Part shown: positions 28,497-36,970 of the stretch, in pieces
Numbering within the stretch: the first letter of the stretch is position 1
How the letters are laid out: the number at the start of each line of letters is the position of its first letter
NCBI RefSeq assembly: GCF_000739375.1
Contig: NZ_CP006704.1
Coordinates: 2,976,001-3,040,000, forward strand
Reading direction: 5' to 3'
Source of the DNA: Comamonas testosteroni TK102
Lineage (GTDB): Bacteria > Pseudomonadota > Gammaproteobacteria > Burkholderiales > Burkholderiaceae_C
Length of the DNA stretch: 64,000 bases
Translations under genes and position numbers: made by a program
Notes under the pieces: model-generated
Databases searched by the model: none
What the model was told of the DNA's origin: nothing
What the model saw: the letters and a program-made list of their open reading frames with translations, nothing else

Positions 28497-29345
28497 TCAG
28501 GCCTGTCTGTTCAGCCAGGTCTCCTTGAGCGTTTTGATGAATGGCTGGGCGTCGCAAAAGGCAATCACGTTGCCTGTGGGCTTGACGCGCTCCCACTGTT
28601 GACTGCTTTGGACACCAATCAAGCGGTAGTCCTCGATTTTCTCGAGGGGCGACCTGATGCCGAAGACCGGACCGCCGCTCATACCCAACAGATTGAATGG
28701 ACTATCGTGGTCCGTTGAATCGAAATCGACCTCCGCATAGTTCCTTGGGTATCGTTTCTCCGGAAATCCAGGCGCAGGACCACTGCGCCGGATCACGTGA
28801 AGGGTGGCATGCCGCTTTGCTTGTGGTTGTCCGGGGGCGTTCTCGATGAGTTCTTCCGGTGTTCCTACCAGAAGCCAGTAGGGGAAGTCCTCCAGGTCGC
28901 TCTTGCTCCAAATCTCCTCGGGAATGGGGCGGATGCCTTCTTTTTGCATCGCCACGATAGCCAGGTAATCCAGCTTGAACGCGGCATAGTCCATTCCTTC
29001 CACATCATCGTCAAAGTAGAAAACTTCCTTGTCGGGGTCGAATGAGATGTTGTAGACCACCTTCATGTTCGTGTTGGGGTGCGGATCGGGATTGACGGTC
29101 GAGTCGTCAATGGCCCAGTCCTTCAGAACGGCCCCGTGCACAATCGCTTTCTTCAGGTGGCTGAATATGTGGCCTGCGGTGATGGCGAGCCAGTCGTCAT
29201 TGATTTGAACCACGAAGGCGCTGAAGTGATACATCGGCGGCGTGCCGCCGTTGGCTTGCACCGCATCGAGCCGATGATCGCGGTAGGTGATATTGATGAA
29301 GTGCCGGTGCAGGGGACGCAGAAATTCTTCTCCAAGCTCGATCAT
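28497..29345 (-). CDS. Trypsin-like serine-protease-fold protein
   Basis: 282 residues from the ATG at 29345, with GGAGA 8 bases upstream. It has the three positions of a chymotrypsin-type triad: His in LAITAGHIFSHL, Asp in GMDYAAFKLD and Ser in LLGMSGGPVFGI. There is no signal peptide, so it should act in the cytoplasm. It lies convergent to the broken HTH gene in a cargo gap of the ICE. Cytoplasmic trypsin-like proteins are sometimes part of defence systems, but no partner gene is next to this one, so its role is unknown. Confidence 0.65.
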   Translation of the reverse strand: MIELGEEFLRPLHRHFINITYRDHRLDAVQANGGTPPMYHFSAFVVQINDDWLAITAGHIFSHLKKAIVHGAVLKDWAIDDSTVNPDPHPNTNMKVVYNISFDPDKEVFYFDDDVEGMDYAAFKLDYLAIVAMQKEGIRPIPEEIWSKSDLEDFPYWLLVGTPEELIENAPGQPQAKRHATLHVIRRSGPAPGFPEKRYPRNYAEVDFDSTDHDSPFNLLGMSGGPVFGIRSPLEKIEDYRLIGVQSSQQWERVKPTGNVIAFCDAQPFIKTLKETWLNRQA

Positions 29346-29440
29346 GCTTGTCTCTCCGTGGGTTCTTTTGAGGGTGAAGCCCAATATTTGAGGGCAGCTT
29401 CTCTTCGCACAAGATGGAACTGCGATTGCAGGCGTTTGTG

Positions 29441-29569
29441 CGTCCCGGCGTTCCGCCGCCGGGCTCGCGGGCTGCGCCCCGCGCTTCGTGCCGAATCGCA
29501 GCCATCCGGCTTTGATCCCTGACGCCTCCGGCCCGGCCCTCTGCGCCGGGCCTGCGCGCTGCGCTTGCC
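29441..29569. repeat. Dispersed GC-rich ICE repeat, copy A
   Basis: This copy lies in the 418-base gap between the trypsin-like gene and DUF2958. It contains GGGCTGCGCCCCGCGCTTCG, then TGCCGAATC, CGGCTTTGATCCCT and CTGCGCGCTGCGCTTGCC. Copies B (37,661-37,862) and C (39,138-39,350) share the same order of words. The rest of the gap shows no gene. Confidence 0.6.
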
Positions 29570-29763
29570 AATACCGGGTGGCTGGTGGTGGGGTGGGGCG
29601 GCTTGCTGTTCCTTTCATCGTGCCACGGCGTGCTCGCCGTGCAAGGGCGGCGCGTGCCTTGCACGCTGGCGGCCTGCGGCCGTCTGCGACCCTTGACTGC
29701 TTGCGCTGCGCCGTGACCCGGAAGGGCTGGGCAATTCCGCCCGGCAACCTTCAGGAGTTCACC

Positions 29764-30114
29764 ATGAACTGCGCATTCATCACCGACGAGCAGCGCGCGC
29801 TGCTGCTGGCCAACGGCCAGCAATCCATCGAAACCTCGGACTTCGATCCGGCCCCCGTGGTCAAGCTGTTCACGCCGGATGCCGGCGCGACCTGGCTGTT
29901 GACCGAGATCGACCCGGACGACCATGACCATGCTTTCGGTCTGTGCGATCTGGGCCTGGGGATGCCCGAGCTGGGCTGGGTCAGCCTGCAGGAGCTGGCG
30001 ACCGTGCGCGGGCAGCTGGGGTTGCCGATCGAACGCGATCTGCACTTCCGCGCGGAGAAGCGCCTGAGCGCCTACGCGCGCGATGCGCGGCTGGCGGGGC
30101 GGATCGTCGTCTGA
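29764..30114 (+). CDS. DUF2958 domain protein (first copy)
   Basis: 116 residues from the ATG at 29764, with CAGGAG upstream. It has the DUF2958 pattern: ITDEQRALLLANGQQSIE, PVVKLFTPDAGATWLLTEID, LCDLGLGMPELGWVSLQEL and a C-terminal FRAEKRLSAYARDARLAGRI. The family is common on ICEs and plasmids of proteobacteria and has no known activity. A paralogue of the same length lies at 41,881. A hairpin terminator follows. Confidence 0.85.
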   Translation: MNCAFITDEQRALLLANGQQSIETSDFDPAPVVKLFTPDAGATWLLTEIDPDDHDHAFGLCDLGLGMPELGWVSLQELATVRGQLGLPIERDLHFRAEKRLSAYARDARLAGRIVV

Positions 30115-30121
30115 TTCCGTC

Positions 30122-30140
30122 AAGGGGCGCCATGCCCCTT
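30122..30140 (+). terminator. Hairpin terminator after the first DUF2958 gene
   Basis: AAGGGGC / GCCCCTT with loop GCCAT begins 8 bases past the stop and is followed by TCTTCT. Confidence 0.7.
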
Positions 30141-30163
30141 TCTTCTCTATTCGCCCTGGGCGT

Positions 30164-30385
30164 TCACCAGGGTTTCCAGCGGCGCTGGGCTGGCTGCGAC
30201 ACCGTGCCCAGCAAGCGCACGGGCGATAGCGTCGGGGGCGTGTCGTTCCTGGGAAAGCGGCGGCGCACTTCGCATTCCAGTTCGTGAGCGAAGCCGCGTG
30301 CATCTTTCTCGCCGCGCAGTGCCCGCTGTCGCCATGCGCGGGCCTGGGCCATCAGTTCGTTGTCTTGTAGGGCTTGTATGTCCAT
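30164..30385 (-). CDS. Small ICE-type hypothetical protein
   Basis: 73 residues from the ATG at 30385. The first 45 residues are helical and charged (MDIQALQDNELMAQARAWRQ, then RALRGEKDARGFAHELECEVRRRF). Similar small proteins occur beside DUF2958 genes on related elements, as far as I recall. No domain is recognised. The C-terminus (LGTVSQPAQRRWKPW) is less protein-like. Function unknown. Confidence 0.5.
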   Translation of the reverse strand: MDIQALQDNELMAQARAWRQRALRGEKDARGFAHELECEVRRRFPRNDTPPTLSPVRLLGTVSQPAQRRWKPW

Positions 30386-30539
30386 GCAATTGCCATTGTG
30401 CCGATGGCTGGGCAGGTGGCAGTCCACGGGGATTTCATTGAAGTCATGTGGGCGTCCCCGGCCACCTGGGAGATGGCCGGTCGCGCTGTCGTGCGCATAG
30501 CGCATCGAGCCTCGCTACGCGAGTCTCACCCCTTCGGGC

Positions 30540-30660
30540 TTCCATCGTTCCCTCGCTCCGCTCGGCTGACGCCTCCGGCCCGGCTTCCAGCTTCGGGCCT
30601 GCGCGCTTGCGCTTGCCGTGCGGTCTGCACATCCAGGCGGCCGTTGCCATGTCCAGCCGT
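30540..30660. repeat. Partial copy of the GC-rich ICE repeat
   Basis: The 560-base gap between the small protein and DUF932 contains GACGCCTCCGGCCCGGCTTC-like sequence and CTGCGCGCTTGCGCTTGCCG, resembling the second half of copy A (29,531-29,569). It is shorter and more diverged. Confidence 0.4.
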
Positions 30661-30700
30661 CTTCCCTGACTCCATCACCTTGTCCGCGACTGTAGCCCGC

Positions 30701-30795
30701 GGCCGTGGGCCGTCAAGGCGCGCCAGGCCGTGTCCTCGCTGCGCTGCGGGCCGCACCAACCTGGCGCTTGTTTCCTTGACGGCCCCCGTCCACGG
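30701..30795. repeat. Long nested inverted repeat upstream of the DUF932 gene
   Basis: Perfect 12-bp arms GGGCCGTCAAGG (30707-30718) and CCTTGACGGCCC (30774-30785) enclose inner arms CGCCAGG (30721-30727) / CCTGGCG (30760-30766). Outer arms CCGTGG (30703-30708) / CCACGG (30790-30795) extend it. The structure lies 150 bases before DUF932 in a stretch with no gene. It could be a protein-binding site, an RNA leader or a replication or transfer element. Confidence 0.65.
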
Positions 30796-30945
30796 GCTCC
30801 CTTCCGTCGCGGGCGATGAACTCAGGAAAGACGGTGGCAACAGGGCCAACCGGGTTCCTCGTGCCGACCGCACCGAACAGCCGAAAGGCTGGGCTCCGAA
30901 TCTAGGAATCCGGTGTTTCTTCAACAGCCAAGTCAGGAGAAAGAC

Positions 30946-31770
30946 ATGCTCGCATCCCGTTTCGCAAACCACTCCCCAGCACTGCGTTCCGACTATCCCC
31001 TGTCGGACGACCAAATCCGGCGCGTGGCCCCGTCCATCTTCGCGGACGCCCCGCATGAAAGCCGTTCCGAGCGGTATAGCTACATCCCGACCGCCACGGT
31101 CTTGACCGAGCTGCGCAAGGAGGGGTTTCAGCCGTTCATGGTGTGCCAAACCCGCGTGCGCAATGAGGGGCGGCGTGAGCACACGAAACACCTATTGCGC
31201 CTGCGCCATGCCAGCCAGATCAACGGCGCGGAAGCCAATGAAATCGTGCTGCTGAACTCGCACGATGGCACCAGCAGCTATCAGATGCTGGCCGGGCAGT
31301 TCAGATTTATCTGTGCCAATGGGCTTGTCTGCGGTGACACCTTTGCAGACGTGCGCGTGCCCCACAAAGGCGACGTGGCGAGCCAAGTCATCGAGGGCGC
31401 TTTCGAGGTGCTGCGCGGTTTTGACCGCGTGAAGGAGTCGCGTGATCTGATGCGCGGCATCACCTTGGACGATGGCGAATCCGAGGTGTTTGCCCGCGCT
31501 GCGCTGGCCCTCAAGTACGACGACCCGGACAAGCCCGCGCCCGTCACCGAATCTCAGATTCTGATGCCGCGCCGTTTCGAGGATCGCCGCCCGGATTTGT
31601 GGTCTGTCTTTAACCGCACGCAGGAAAACCTCACAAAAGGCGGATTGCATGGCCGCGCCGCCAATGGCCGCAGGCAGCAAACCCGCCCCGTGCAGGGCAT
31701 CGATTCTGATATTCGCCTCAATCGCGCCCTGTGGCTGCTGGCCGATGGCATGCGCCAGCTCAAGGCCTGA
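30946..31770 (+). CDS. DUF932 domain protein
   Basis: 274 residues from the ATG at 30946, with CAGGAG upstream. It is recognised by LRSDYPLSDDQIRRVAPSIF, RYSYIPTATVLTELRKEGF, LRLRHASQ, EIVLLNSHDGTSSYQMLAG and FRFICANGLVCGD. This matches DUF932 (phage/plasmid-like) proteins. They are common accessory proteins of conjugative elements and phages, with no established biochemistry. It precedes the ParB-like gene, with a hairpin between. Confidence 0.85.
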   Translation: MLASRFANHSPALRSDYPLSDDQIRRVAPSIFADAPHESRSERYSYIPTATVLTELRKEGFQPFMVCQTRVRNEGRREHTKHLLRLRHASQINGAEANEIVLLNSHDGTSSYQMLAGQFRFICANGLVCGDTFADVRVPHKGDVASQVIEGAFEVLRGFDRVKESRDLMRGITLDDGESEVFARAALALKYDDPDKPAPVTESQILMPRRFEDRRPDLWSVFNRTQENLTKGGLHGRAANGRRQQTRPVQGIDSDIRLNRALWLLADGMRQLKA

Positions 31771-31792
31771 CCCTCCCGACATGTTCCCCGCC

Positions 31793-31811
31793 GGAGGGGC
31801 GGTTCCCCTCC
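31793..31811 (+). terminator. Intercistronic hairpin between DUF932 and the ParB-like gene
   Basis: GGAGGGG / CCCCTCC with loop CGGTT, followed by TTGTTT. It may partly terminate or may stabilise mRNA ends. Confidence 0.5.
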
Positions 31812-31837
31812 TTGTTTCACTCGATTGGAGATTCACC

Positions 31838-33877
31838 ATGAACGCCGTTAACCAAACCGAAGCCCGTGCCGTCAACACCGCAGCCAATGTGCTGCAGACC
31901 GCCGACCCGAGCAAGCACATGATCCTGGTTCCGCTGTCGCGGCTGATTCTGCGCCCCACGGGCCGCAACGTGCGCAAGATCGTCCCGCGCATGTCCGTTC
32001 CCCAGCTAGCAGCGTCTATCCAGCGCGTAGGCCTGCTGCAAAACCTGATCGTGATTCCCGCTAGCGATGGCGAGCATTACGAGGTGGTCGCGGGTGGCCG
32101 TCGTCTTGCCGCCCTCAAGCTGCTGGCGAAGAAACATCGCATCGCCAAGGATTGGGAGGTGCCTTGCTTGCAGGTGGCCGATGGTACGGCCCGCACCGCC
32201 AGCCTCACCGAGAACGTGCAGCGCGAAGCCATGCACCCGGCAGACCAGTTCGAAGCCTTCGCGGCGCTGGTGGCCGAAGGTCGTCCCATTGAGGACATTG
32301 CGGCGGATTTTTCCGTCACGCCACTGGTGGTGCAGCGCCGTTTGAAGCTGGCGAATGTCTCGCCGCGCCTGATGGCTGATTACCGGGCCGATGCCGTCAC
32401 GCTCGACCAACTCATGGCGCTGGCCGCCACCGACGATCATGCTTCGCAAGACGCCGCGTTCTACGATGCGCCGCAGTGGCAGCGCAGCCCATCCGCGCTG
32501 CGCGAACGCCTCACCGAGCGCGAGATTGATGCTTACCGGCATCCGCTGGTGCGCTTCGTCGGGCTGGACACCTACGAGGCCGCAGGCGGTGGCGTGCGCC
32601 GTGACCTGTTCGCGGAAGGTGACGCAGGCGTGTATCTGACCGATGCCGCGCTGCTGGAACGGCTGGCGCAAGACAAGCTGGCAGGCATCGCCACCACGGT
32701 CCGCGCCGAGGGTTGGGCATGGGTGGATGCCACGCCGGGCGTAACCCATGCCGACCTGCACACCTTCCAGCGTGCCCCGCAGACGCGGCGCGAGCCAAAC
32801 AAGCGCGAAGTGCAGCGCATCGAAAAGCTGCAGACCAAGATGCAGGCTATTGGGGAAGCCGTGGATGCCGCAATGGAGCAAGACGACGAGGAAAAGGCCG
32901 ACGCCTTGCAGGAGGAGGGTGAAGCCTTGGGCGAGCAGTTACAAGCGCTGGAGGATGGCTTGCAGGACTACAGCCCTAACGTGAAGGCCGCAGCCGGTGC
33001 CATCGTCACCATCGACCGCAACGGGCAGGCCGTGATTCATCGCGGGCTGCTGCGCGAAGCCGAGGCGAAGGCGCTGCGCACGCTGGAAAAGCTGCGCCAG
33101 GGCTTCAGCGGCAGCGATGCAGCGAATGACGACGAAGGCGAAGAAGACGAAGCGCCCAAGACCGCAGCCATGTCCGATCGGCTGGCCCAGCGCCTGAGCG
33201 CCCACCGCACCGCCGCGCTGCAAATCGAAGTCGCCCAGCATCCGCAGGTGGCGCTGGCCGCGCTGGTGCATGGCATGGTGCAGACCGTCTTGCAGGATCG
33301 CCACTATGGGCACGACCTGCCGCTGGGGGTTCGCCTGACGGTGCAAGACCGGCTGGAAGGCATGGCCCCGGACTGTCCGGAATCCCCCGCCACCGTGGCA
33401 CTGCGCGGCCTGCAACAGGTGGCCGGGGACGCCCTGCCGCAGGACTGCGCCGAACTGTTCGCCGCGCTGCTGGCGATGGAGCAAGGCGAGTTGGTCAAGC
33501 TGCTGGCTGTGTGCGTGGCTTCGACGGTGGACGTGGTGACGCTCCGCGCCACGCGGCCGCAACCGGGCGCGGAACTGGCGCAGGCCGTTGGCCTCGACAT
33601 GGCCGCGTGGTGGCAGCCCACCGCAGAAGGCTACTTCAAGCACGTTCCGAAGGCCGCGATTCTGCAAGCCGTGGGCGAGTTCGCGCCCGAGAGCGTCAAC
33701 CGGCTGGGCAAGCTCAAGAAGGCTGACATTGCCAGCGAGGCCGAGCGGCTGGCCGATGGCACGGGATGGATGCCTGCCATCTTCAAGACGGAAGACGCAC
33801 CCAAGGAAGGCCCGCAGGACGGCGACGATGAAACCGCCGCCCCGGCGGATGACCCTGCCGAGGCATTGGCCGCTTGA
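31838..33877 (+). CDS. Large ParB-like nuclease/partition domain protein
   Basis: 679 residues from the ATG at 31838 (TTGGAG upstream). The N-terminal ParB/Srx domain includes PLSRLILRPTGRNVRKI, LAASIQRVGLLQNLIVI, EVVAGGRRLAALKLL and LTENVQREAMHPADQFEA. It is followed by an HTH (IEDIAADFSVTPLVVQRRL). The long C-terminal part has an acidic coiled-coil stretch (MEQDDEEKADALQEEGEALG). ParB-like proteins of this size are standard on ICEs and may act in partition or as nucleases. It is not next to parA, which lies 11 kb away, so its partition role is open. Confidence 0.88.
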   Translation: MNAVNQTEARAVNTAANVLQTADPSKHMILVPLSRLILRPTGRNVRKIVPRMSVPQLAASIQRVGLLQNLIVIPASDGEHYEVVAGGRRLAALKLLAKKHRIAKDWEVPCLQVADGTARTASLTENVQREAMHPADQFEAFAALVAEGRPIEDIAADFSVTPLVVQRRLKLANVSPRLMADYRADAVTLDQLMALAATDDHASQDAAFYDAPQWQRSPSALRERLTEREIDAYRHPLVRFVGLDTYEAAGGGVRRDLFAEGDAGVYLTDAALLERLAQDKLAGIATTVRAEGWAWVDATPGVTHADLHTFQRAPQTRREPNKREVQRIEKLQTKMQAIGEAVDAAMEQDDEEKADALQEEGEALGEQLQALEDGLQDYSPNVKAAAGAIVTIDRNGQAVIHRGLLREAEAKALRTLEKLRQGFSGSDAANDDEGEEDEAPKTAAMSDRLAQRLSAHRTAALQIEVAQHPQVALAALVHGMVQTVLQDRHYGHDLPLGVRLTVQDRLEGMAPDCPESPATVALRGLQQVAGDALPQDCAELFAALLAMEQGELVKLLAVCVASTVDVVTLRATRPQPGAELAQAVGLDMAAWWQPTAEGYFKHVPKAAILQAVGEFAPESVNRLGKLKKADIASEAERLADGTGWMPAIFKTEDAPKEGPQDGDDETAAPADDPAEALAA

Positions 33878-33890
33878 CCTTTATCGCTGC

Positions 33891-33916
33891 GGCGCCCTGG
33901 CTCAGGCCAGGGCGCC
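33891..33916 (+). terminator. Perfect GC hairpin after the ParB-like gene
   Basis: GGCGCCCTGGC / GCCAGGGCGCC, 11 bp, loop TCAG, no T run. It lies 13 bases past the ParB-like stop and ends 20 bases before the next ATG. Confidence 0.6.
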
Positions 33917-33936
33917 TTGCCGCAGGGAGTCGAATC

Positions 33937-34149
33937 ATGCCCGCCATCAACACCACCAGCCGCCCGCGCATGGCGGCAATCTACGCACCCGGCACGGTAC
34001 GCGCCCGCCGCTGGCACAGCGAGGGCGACGTGCGCGGCTACCGTCCACCCTTGGGCTGGACGGCCCGCGCCGATCTCACCGACATTCACCCCATCACGGG
34101 CCGCGCCTTGGTGCGGGCCATGTGGTGGATCATCGAGACGAAGGAATAA
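33937..34149 (+). CDS. Small ICE-type hypothetical protein (70 residues)
   Basis: Starts at ATG 33937 with GGGAG 7 bases upstream. The product is basic and compact (PRMAAIYAPGTVRARRWHSE, YRPPLGWTARADLTDIHPI, RALVRAMWWIIETKE). No domain is recognised. Spacing and a good ribosome site support it as real and co-transcribed with the ParB-like gene. Confidence 0.6.
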   Translation: MPAINTTSRPRMAAIYAPGTVRARRWHSEGDVRGYRPPLGWTARADLTDIHPITGRALVRAMWWIIETKE

Positions 34150-34159
34150 CCGCGATCAG

Positions 34160-34371
34160 CACCGCGCCCAGGCCGTTCCGTCCTGGGCGCGGTGGACGCC
34201 AAAATCCGGGCGCGGCAGTGGCCGCGCCCGGTGTTCAAGGCCAACAGCCGAATCAGAACGCCGCCGCCTTCGCGCTGGCTCAGGCGGCGGCGTTGAAGGC
34301 ATCGCTGTGTTCGGGCACTGGCTCGCAAGGCCAGTGCCCAGGAGCATCCAACTCCCACGCTCGTCAGCGTG
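34160..34371. repeat. Array of five perfect hairpins in 212 bases
   Basis: Five non-overlapping perfect stems follow each other. H1: CACCGCGCCCAGG (34160-34172) with 34182-34194, 13 bp. H2: CCGGGCGCGGC (34206-34216) with 34221-34231, 11 bp. H3: AACGCCGCCGCCT (34257-34269) with 34282-34294, 13 bp. H4: GGGCACTGGC (34313-34322) with 34330-34339, 10 bp. H5: CACGCT (34356-34361) with 34366-34371. None has a T run. They fill the gap between the 70-residue gene and the converging MocR gene. Confidence 0.8.
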
Positions 34372-35851
34372 TGCTCATCCCCGCGATCACCCCAGCCAGG
34401 ATCGATATGCCTTGCTGGATCTGTTCGATCTTCAGGCTGGCGTATCCCAGGATCAGCCCGGCCGACCGGGGCTGTTCATCCAACGCTGACGGTGCAAACA
34501 GCGGCCCCACCGGATAGACGCCCACACCCTCGCGGCGGGCTGCGGCCACCAGCGCAGGCTCCTGCTGCGCGTTGAGGAAGGGGAGCCACAGCACCACATG
34601 CAGGCCAGCCGCCGTGCCGTCGATCCGCACATCCTTGGGAAGATGTTGCGCGATCACTTGCAGCAAGGCTGCCCGGCGCCGTTCGTTTTCGCGGCGCATC
34701 CGTCGCACGTGGCGCTCATAGGCGCCGCTATCGATCAACGCCGCCAACACCTGCTGCTCCAGTAGGGGGGCATGCCGGTCGGTCAGGCGCTTGGCCTGCC
34801 GGAACACCGCCACCAATGCGTGCGGCAGCACCATGTAGCCCAGCCGAAGTTGAGGGGACAACACCTTGGAGAACGTACCGACATAGATCACACGGCTCTC
34901 CGAGTCGATCGACTGCAGCGCGTCGATCGGCCGCTGGCCATAGCGGAACTCACCGTCGTAGTCGTCCTCGATGATCCAGGCGTCATGACGCGCTGCCCAC
35001 TGCAGGAGTGCTTGGCGGCGGCCAATTGGCAGCACGCCGCCGAGCGGGAATTGGTGCGAGGGCGTCACATAGGCCAGGCGGGCACGATCATCCTCGGGCA
35101 AACGGCTCGTATCAAGGCCATGGCCATCGGCCGGAGTCGCCAGCAGGTGCGCCCCCGTTGCCTCGAAGCAGTGACGCGCCATCAGGTAGCCCGGGTTCTC
35201 GAAGACAAAGGCATCCCCCGCATCCAGCAGCAGCCGGGCGCACAGGTCGATGGCCTGCTGCGACCCATGCACCACCAGGATTTGTTCCGCATCGCAGGCG
35301 ATGCCCCTGGCTCGACGCAGATAGCCTTGCAGCGCGCGCCGCAGTGCCGGGTCGCCTTCGGGCGGGACGTAGTACAGGCTGTGCTGCTGGCGCAGCAGCG
35401 CGGCCTGGTACGCCCGGCGCCAGGCCAGGCTCGGAAAATCCCGGGAGGCTACGGCACCGTACAGGAAATCAAAGCGGATCCGCTCGGCATGGGGCAAGGC
35501 CGGGGCGCCGATGTCCGCCACCCGGCGCCCGAATCCCGACAAGGACGGTGCCGCTTGGGCCTGCCGTCTGGGTGTCTCCCCGCGGGGCATGCCTGCCGCC
35601 AGCGGGCTGGCAACCCGGGCTGCGCGCCCGGTGGATGTCACCAGAAAACCCTCGGCCGCCAGCTGCTCATAGACAGCGGTGACGGTGGTGCGCGAGACGC
35701 CCAACTCGGCAGCCAGCGCCCGCGTGGACATCACCCGTGCGCCGGGCAGCAGCGTGCCATCGGCGATCTGGCTGCGCAGCAGGTCATAGATGCGGCGGCC
35801 CGCGCCAGTGGCGCCCGGATGGTTGCGACCTTCTTCGTCAAACTGGCCCAT
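34364..35851 (-). CDS. MocR-type regulator (GntR HTH fused to aminotransferase domain)
   Basis: The 495-residue protein has an N-terminal GntR winged helix (RRIYDLLRSQIADGTLLPGA, ALAAELGVSRTTVTAVYEQL). A class-I aminotransferase fold follows, with EDDYDGEFRYGQRP and the PLP lysine in VGTFSKVLSPQLRLGYM. MocR proteins sense amino acids or vitamin B6 compounds through PLP. It is divergent from the PaiB/monooxygenase/LysE genes and most likely controls them from the 87-base gap between 35852 and 35938. Confidence 0.9.
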   Translation of the reverse strand: MGQFDEEGRNHPGATGAGRRIYDLLRSQIADGTLLPGARVMSTRALAAELGVSRTTVTAVYEQLAAEGFLVTSTGRAARVASPLAAGMPRGETPRRQAQAAPSLSGFGRRVADIGAPALPHAERIRFDFLYGAVASRDFPSLAWRRAYQAALLRQQHSLYYVPPEGDPALRRALQGYLRRARGIACDAEQILVVHGSQQAIDLCARLLLDAGDAFVFENPGYLMARHCFEATGAHLLATPADGHGLDTSRLPEDDRARLAYVTPSHQFPLGGVLPIGRRQALLQWAARHDAWIIEDDYDGEFRYGQRPIDALQSIDSESRVIYVGTFSKVLSPQLRLGYMVLPHALVAVFRQAKRLTDRHAPLLEQQVLAALIDSGAYERHVRRMRRENERRRAALLQVIAQHLPKDVRIDGTAAGLHVVLWLPFLNAQQEPALVAAARREGVGVYPVGPLFAPSALDEQPRSAGLILGYASLKIEQIQQGISILAGVIAGMSTR

Positions 35852-35938
35852 TGAAAATCTTAAAAACTGGATCTTCTAATTATGCCGGTTTGACCTGAAA
35901 GTAAAGCTCTTTCATACCGTCTCAAGGACTTCCCTGCG

Positions 35939-36562
35939 ATGTACGTCCCTGCCCACCTTGCCGAAACCCGGCCTGAAGAACTGGCCCGCATCATCCGCGA
36001 GTACCCGCTGGGGGTGCTGGTTACGCACGATGCCCATGGCCTGGACGCCAACCACCTTCCTTTCGAGTTCGATCCCGATGCGGGAACGCATGGGGTGCTC
36101 ACGGCGCATGTGGCCCGTGCGAATCCGGTGTGGCAGCAGTGTGCTTCGTGCAGCCCGGTGATGGTCGTGTTTCGCGGGGCCGAGGGCTATGTCTCGCCCA
36201 ATTGGTATCCCAGCAAGCATGAGGCGCACCGCCAGGTGCCGACCTGGAACTATGAGGTGGTGCACGTGCACGGCCTGCTGACCGTGCGCGACGACGAGCG
36301 TTTCGTGCGTGGGATGGTCGGGCGGCTGACGCGCCGGCACGAAGCCGAGGAACCACGGCCCTGGAAGATGTCGGACTCCACGCCCGATTTCATCGACAGC
36401 ATGCTGCGCAACATCGTGGGCATCGAGGTCGCCATCACCTCGCTGGTATGCAAACGCAAGCTCAGCCAGAACAAGGAGGAGCGCGATCGGCTGGGGGCCG
36501 CCGACGCGCTGCAGGCGGCCGGAAATACCGAATTGGCGCAGTCCATGCGTGCGCCTGGATAA
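35939..36562 (+). CDS. PaiB-like FMN-binding negative transcriptional regulator
   Basis: The 207-residue protein begins MYVPAHLAETRPEELARII, as PaiB proteins do. It has HDAHGLDANHLPFEFDP, VVFRGAEGYVSPNWYPSK, VPTWNYEVVHVHG and a C-terminal FIDSMLRNIVGIEVAITSL. The fold is a split barrel that binds FMN; the Bacillus PaiB name refers to repression of proteases and sporulation genes. Here it is the first gene after the MocR promoter region, followed 15 bases later by a small monooxygenase-like gene. Confidence 0.85.
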   Translation: MYVPAHLAETRPEELARIIREYPLGVLVTHDAHGLDANHLPFEFDPDAGTHGVLTAHVARANPVWQQCASCSPVMVVFRGAEGYVSPNWYPSKHEAHRQVPTWNYEVVHVHGLLTVRDDERFVRGMVGRLTRRHEAEEPRPWKMSDSTPDFIDSMLRNIVGIEVAITSLVCKRKLSQNKEERDRLGAADALQAAGNTELAQSMRAPG

Positions 36563-36577
36563 GCATCACACGGGACA

Positions 36578-36955
36578 ATGGACCTCATGCAGACGATCTA
36601 TACATCGACCTTCACCTTCGCCATGGGCGAAGTGGGTGAAGAATTCCACACCCTGGACAAAATCATTGCCGATGCCGCGAAATCCGTTCCTGGCTACCTT
36701 GGCGAAGAGGCCTGGGAAAACCCCTCGACGGGTTTGATCTCCAACGTCTACTACTGGGACAGCATGGAGGCCTTGCAGGCACTCATGAGCCATCCCTCCC
36801 ACCTTGAAGCCAAACGGCGACAGGCCGAATGGCTCAAGGGCTATCACGTGGTGATCGCTCAGGTGGTGGGCTCCTATGGTGATGGCGGCATTGCCCATCC
36901 TCTCGCGGACTTCCGGCAACCCTTGCGTAGCAGGGATGCCGCTCTGAACCCCTGA
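36578..36955 (+). CDS. Antibiotic-biosynthesis-monooxygenase-like (dimeric alpha-beta barrel) protein
   Basis: About 125 residues (ATG at 36578; ATG 36587 also possible). It shows the ferredoxin-like pattern of ABM proteins: TIYTSTFTFAMGEVGEEFHT, SVPGYLGEEAWENPSTGLIS, VYYWDSMEALQALMSHPSH and EAKRRQAEWLKGYHVVIAQV. Such proteins can oxidise small aromatic or heme-like substrates or simply bind them. It sits between PaiB-like and LysE-type genes with short spacing, suggesting one transcript. Confidence 0.7.
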   Translation: MDLMQTIYTSTFTFAMGEVGEEFHTLDKIIADAAKSVPGYLGEEAWENPSTGLISNVYYWDSMEALQALMSHPSHLEAKRRQAEWLKGYHVVIAQVVGSYGDGGIAHPLADFRQPLRSRDAALNP

Positions 36956-36970
36956 AATCTCCCCGCGCCT

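Noticed and set aside
30386-30945. Open frames on both strands between the 73-residue gene and DUF932
   Set aside because: Arg/Pro/Ala-rich shadow translations of GC-rich non-coding DNA; the region is better explained by the inverted repeat and partial GC repeat.
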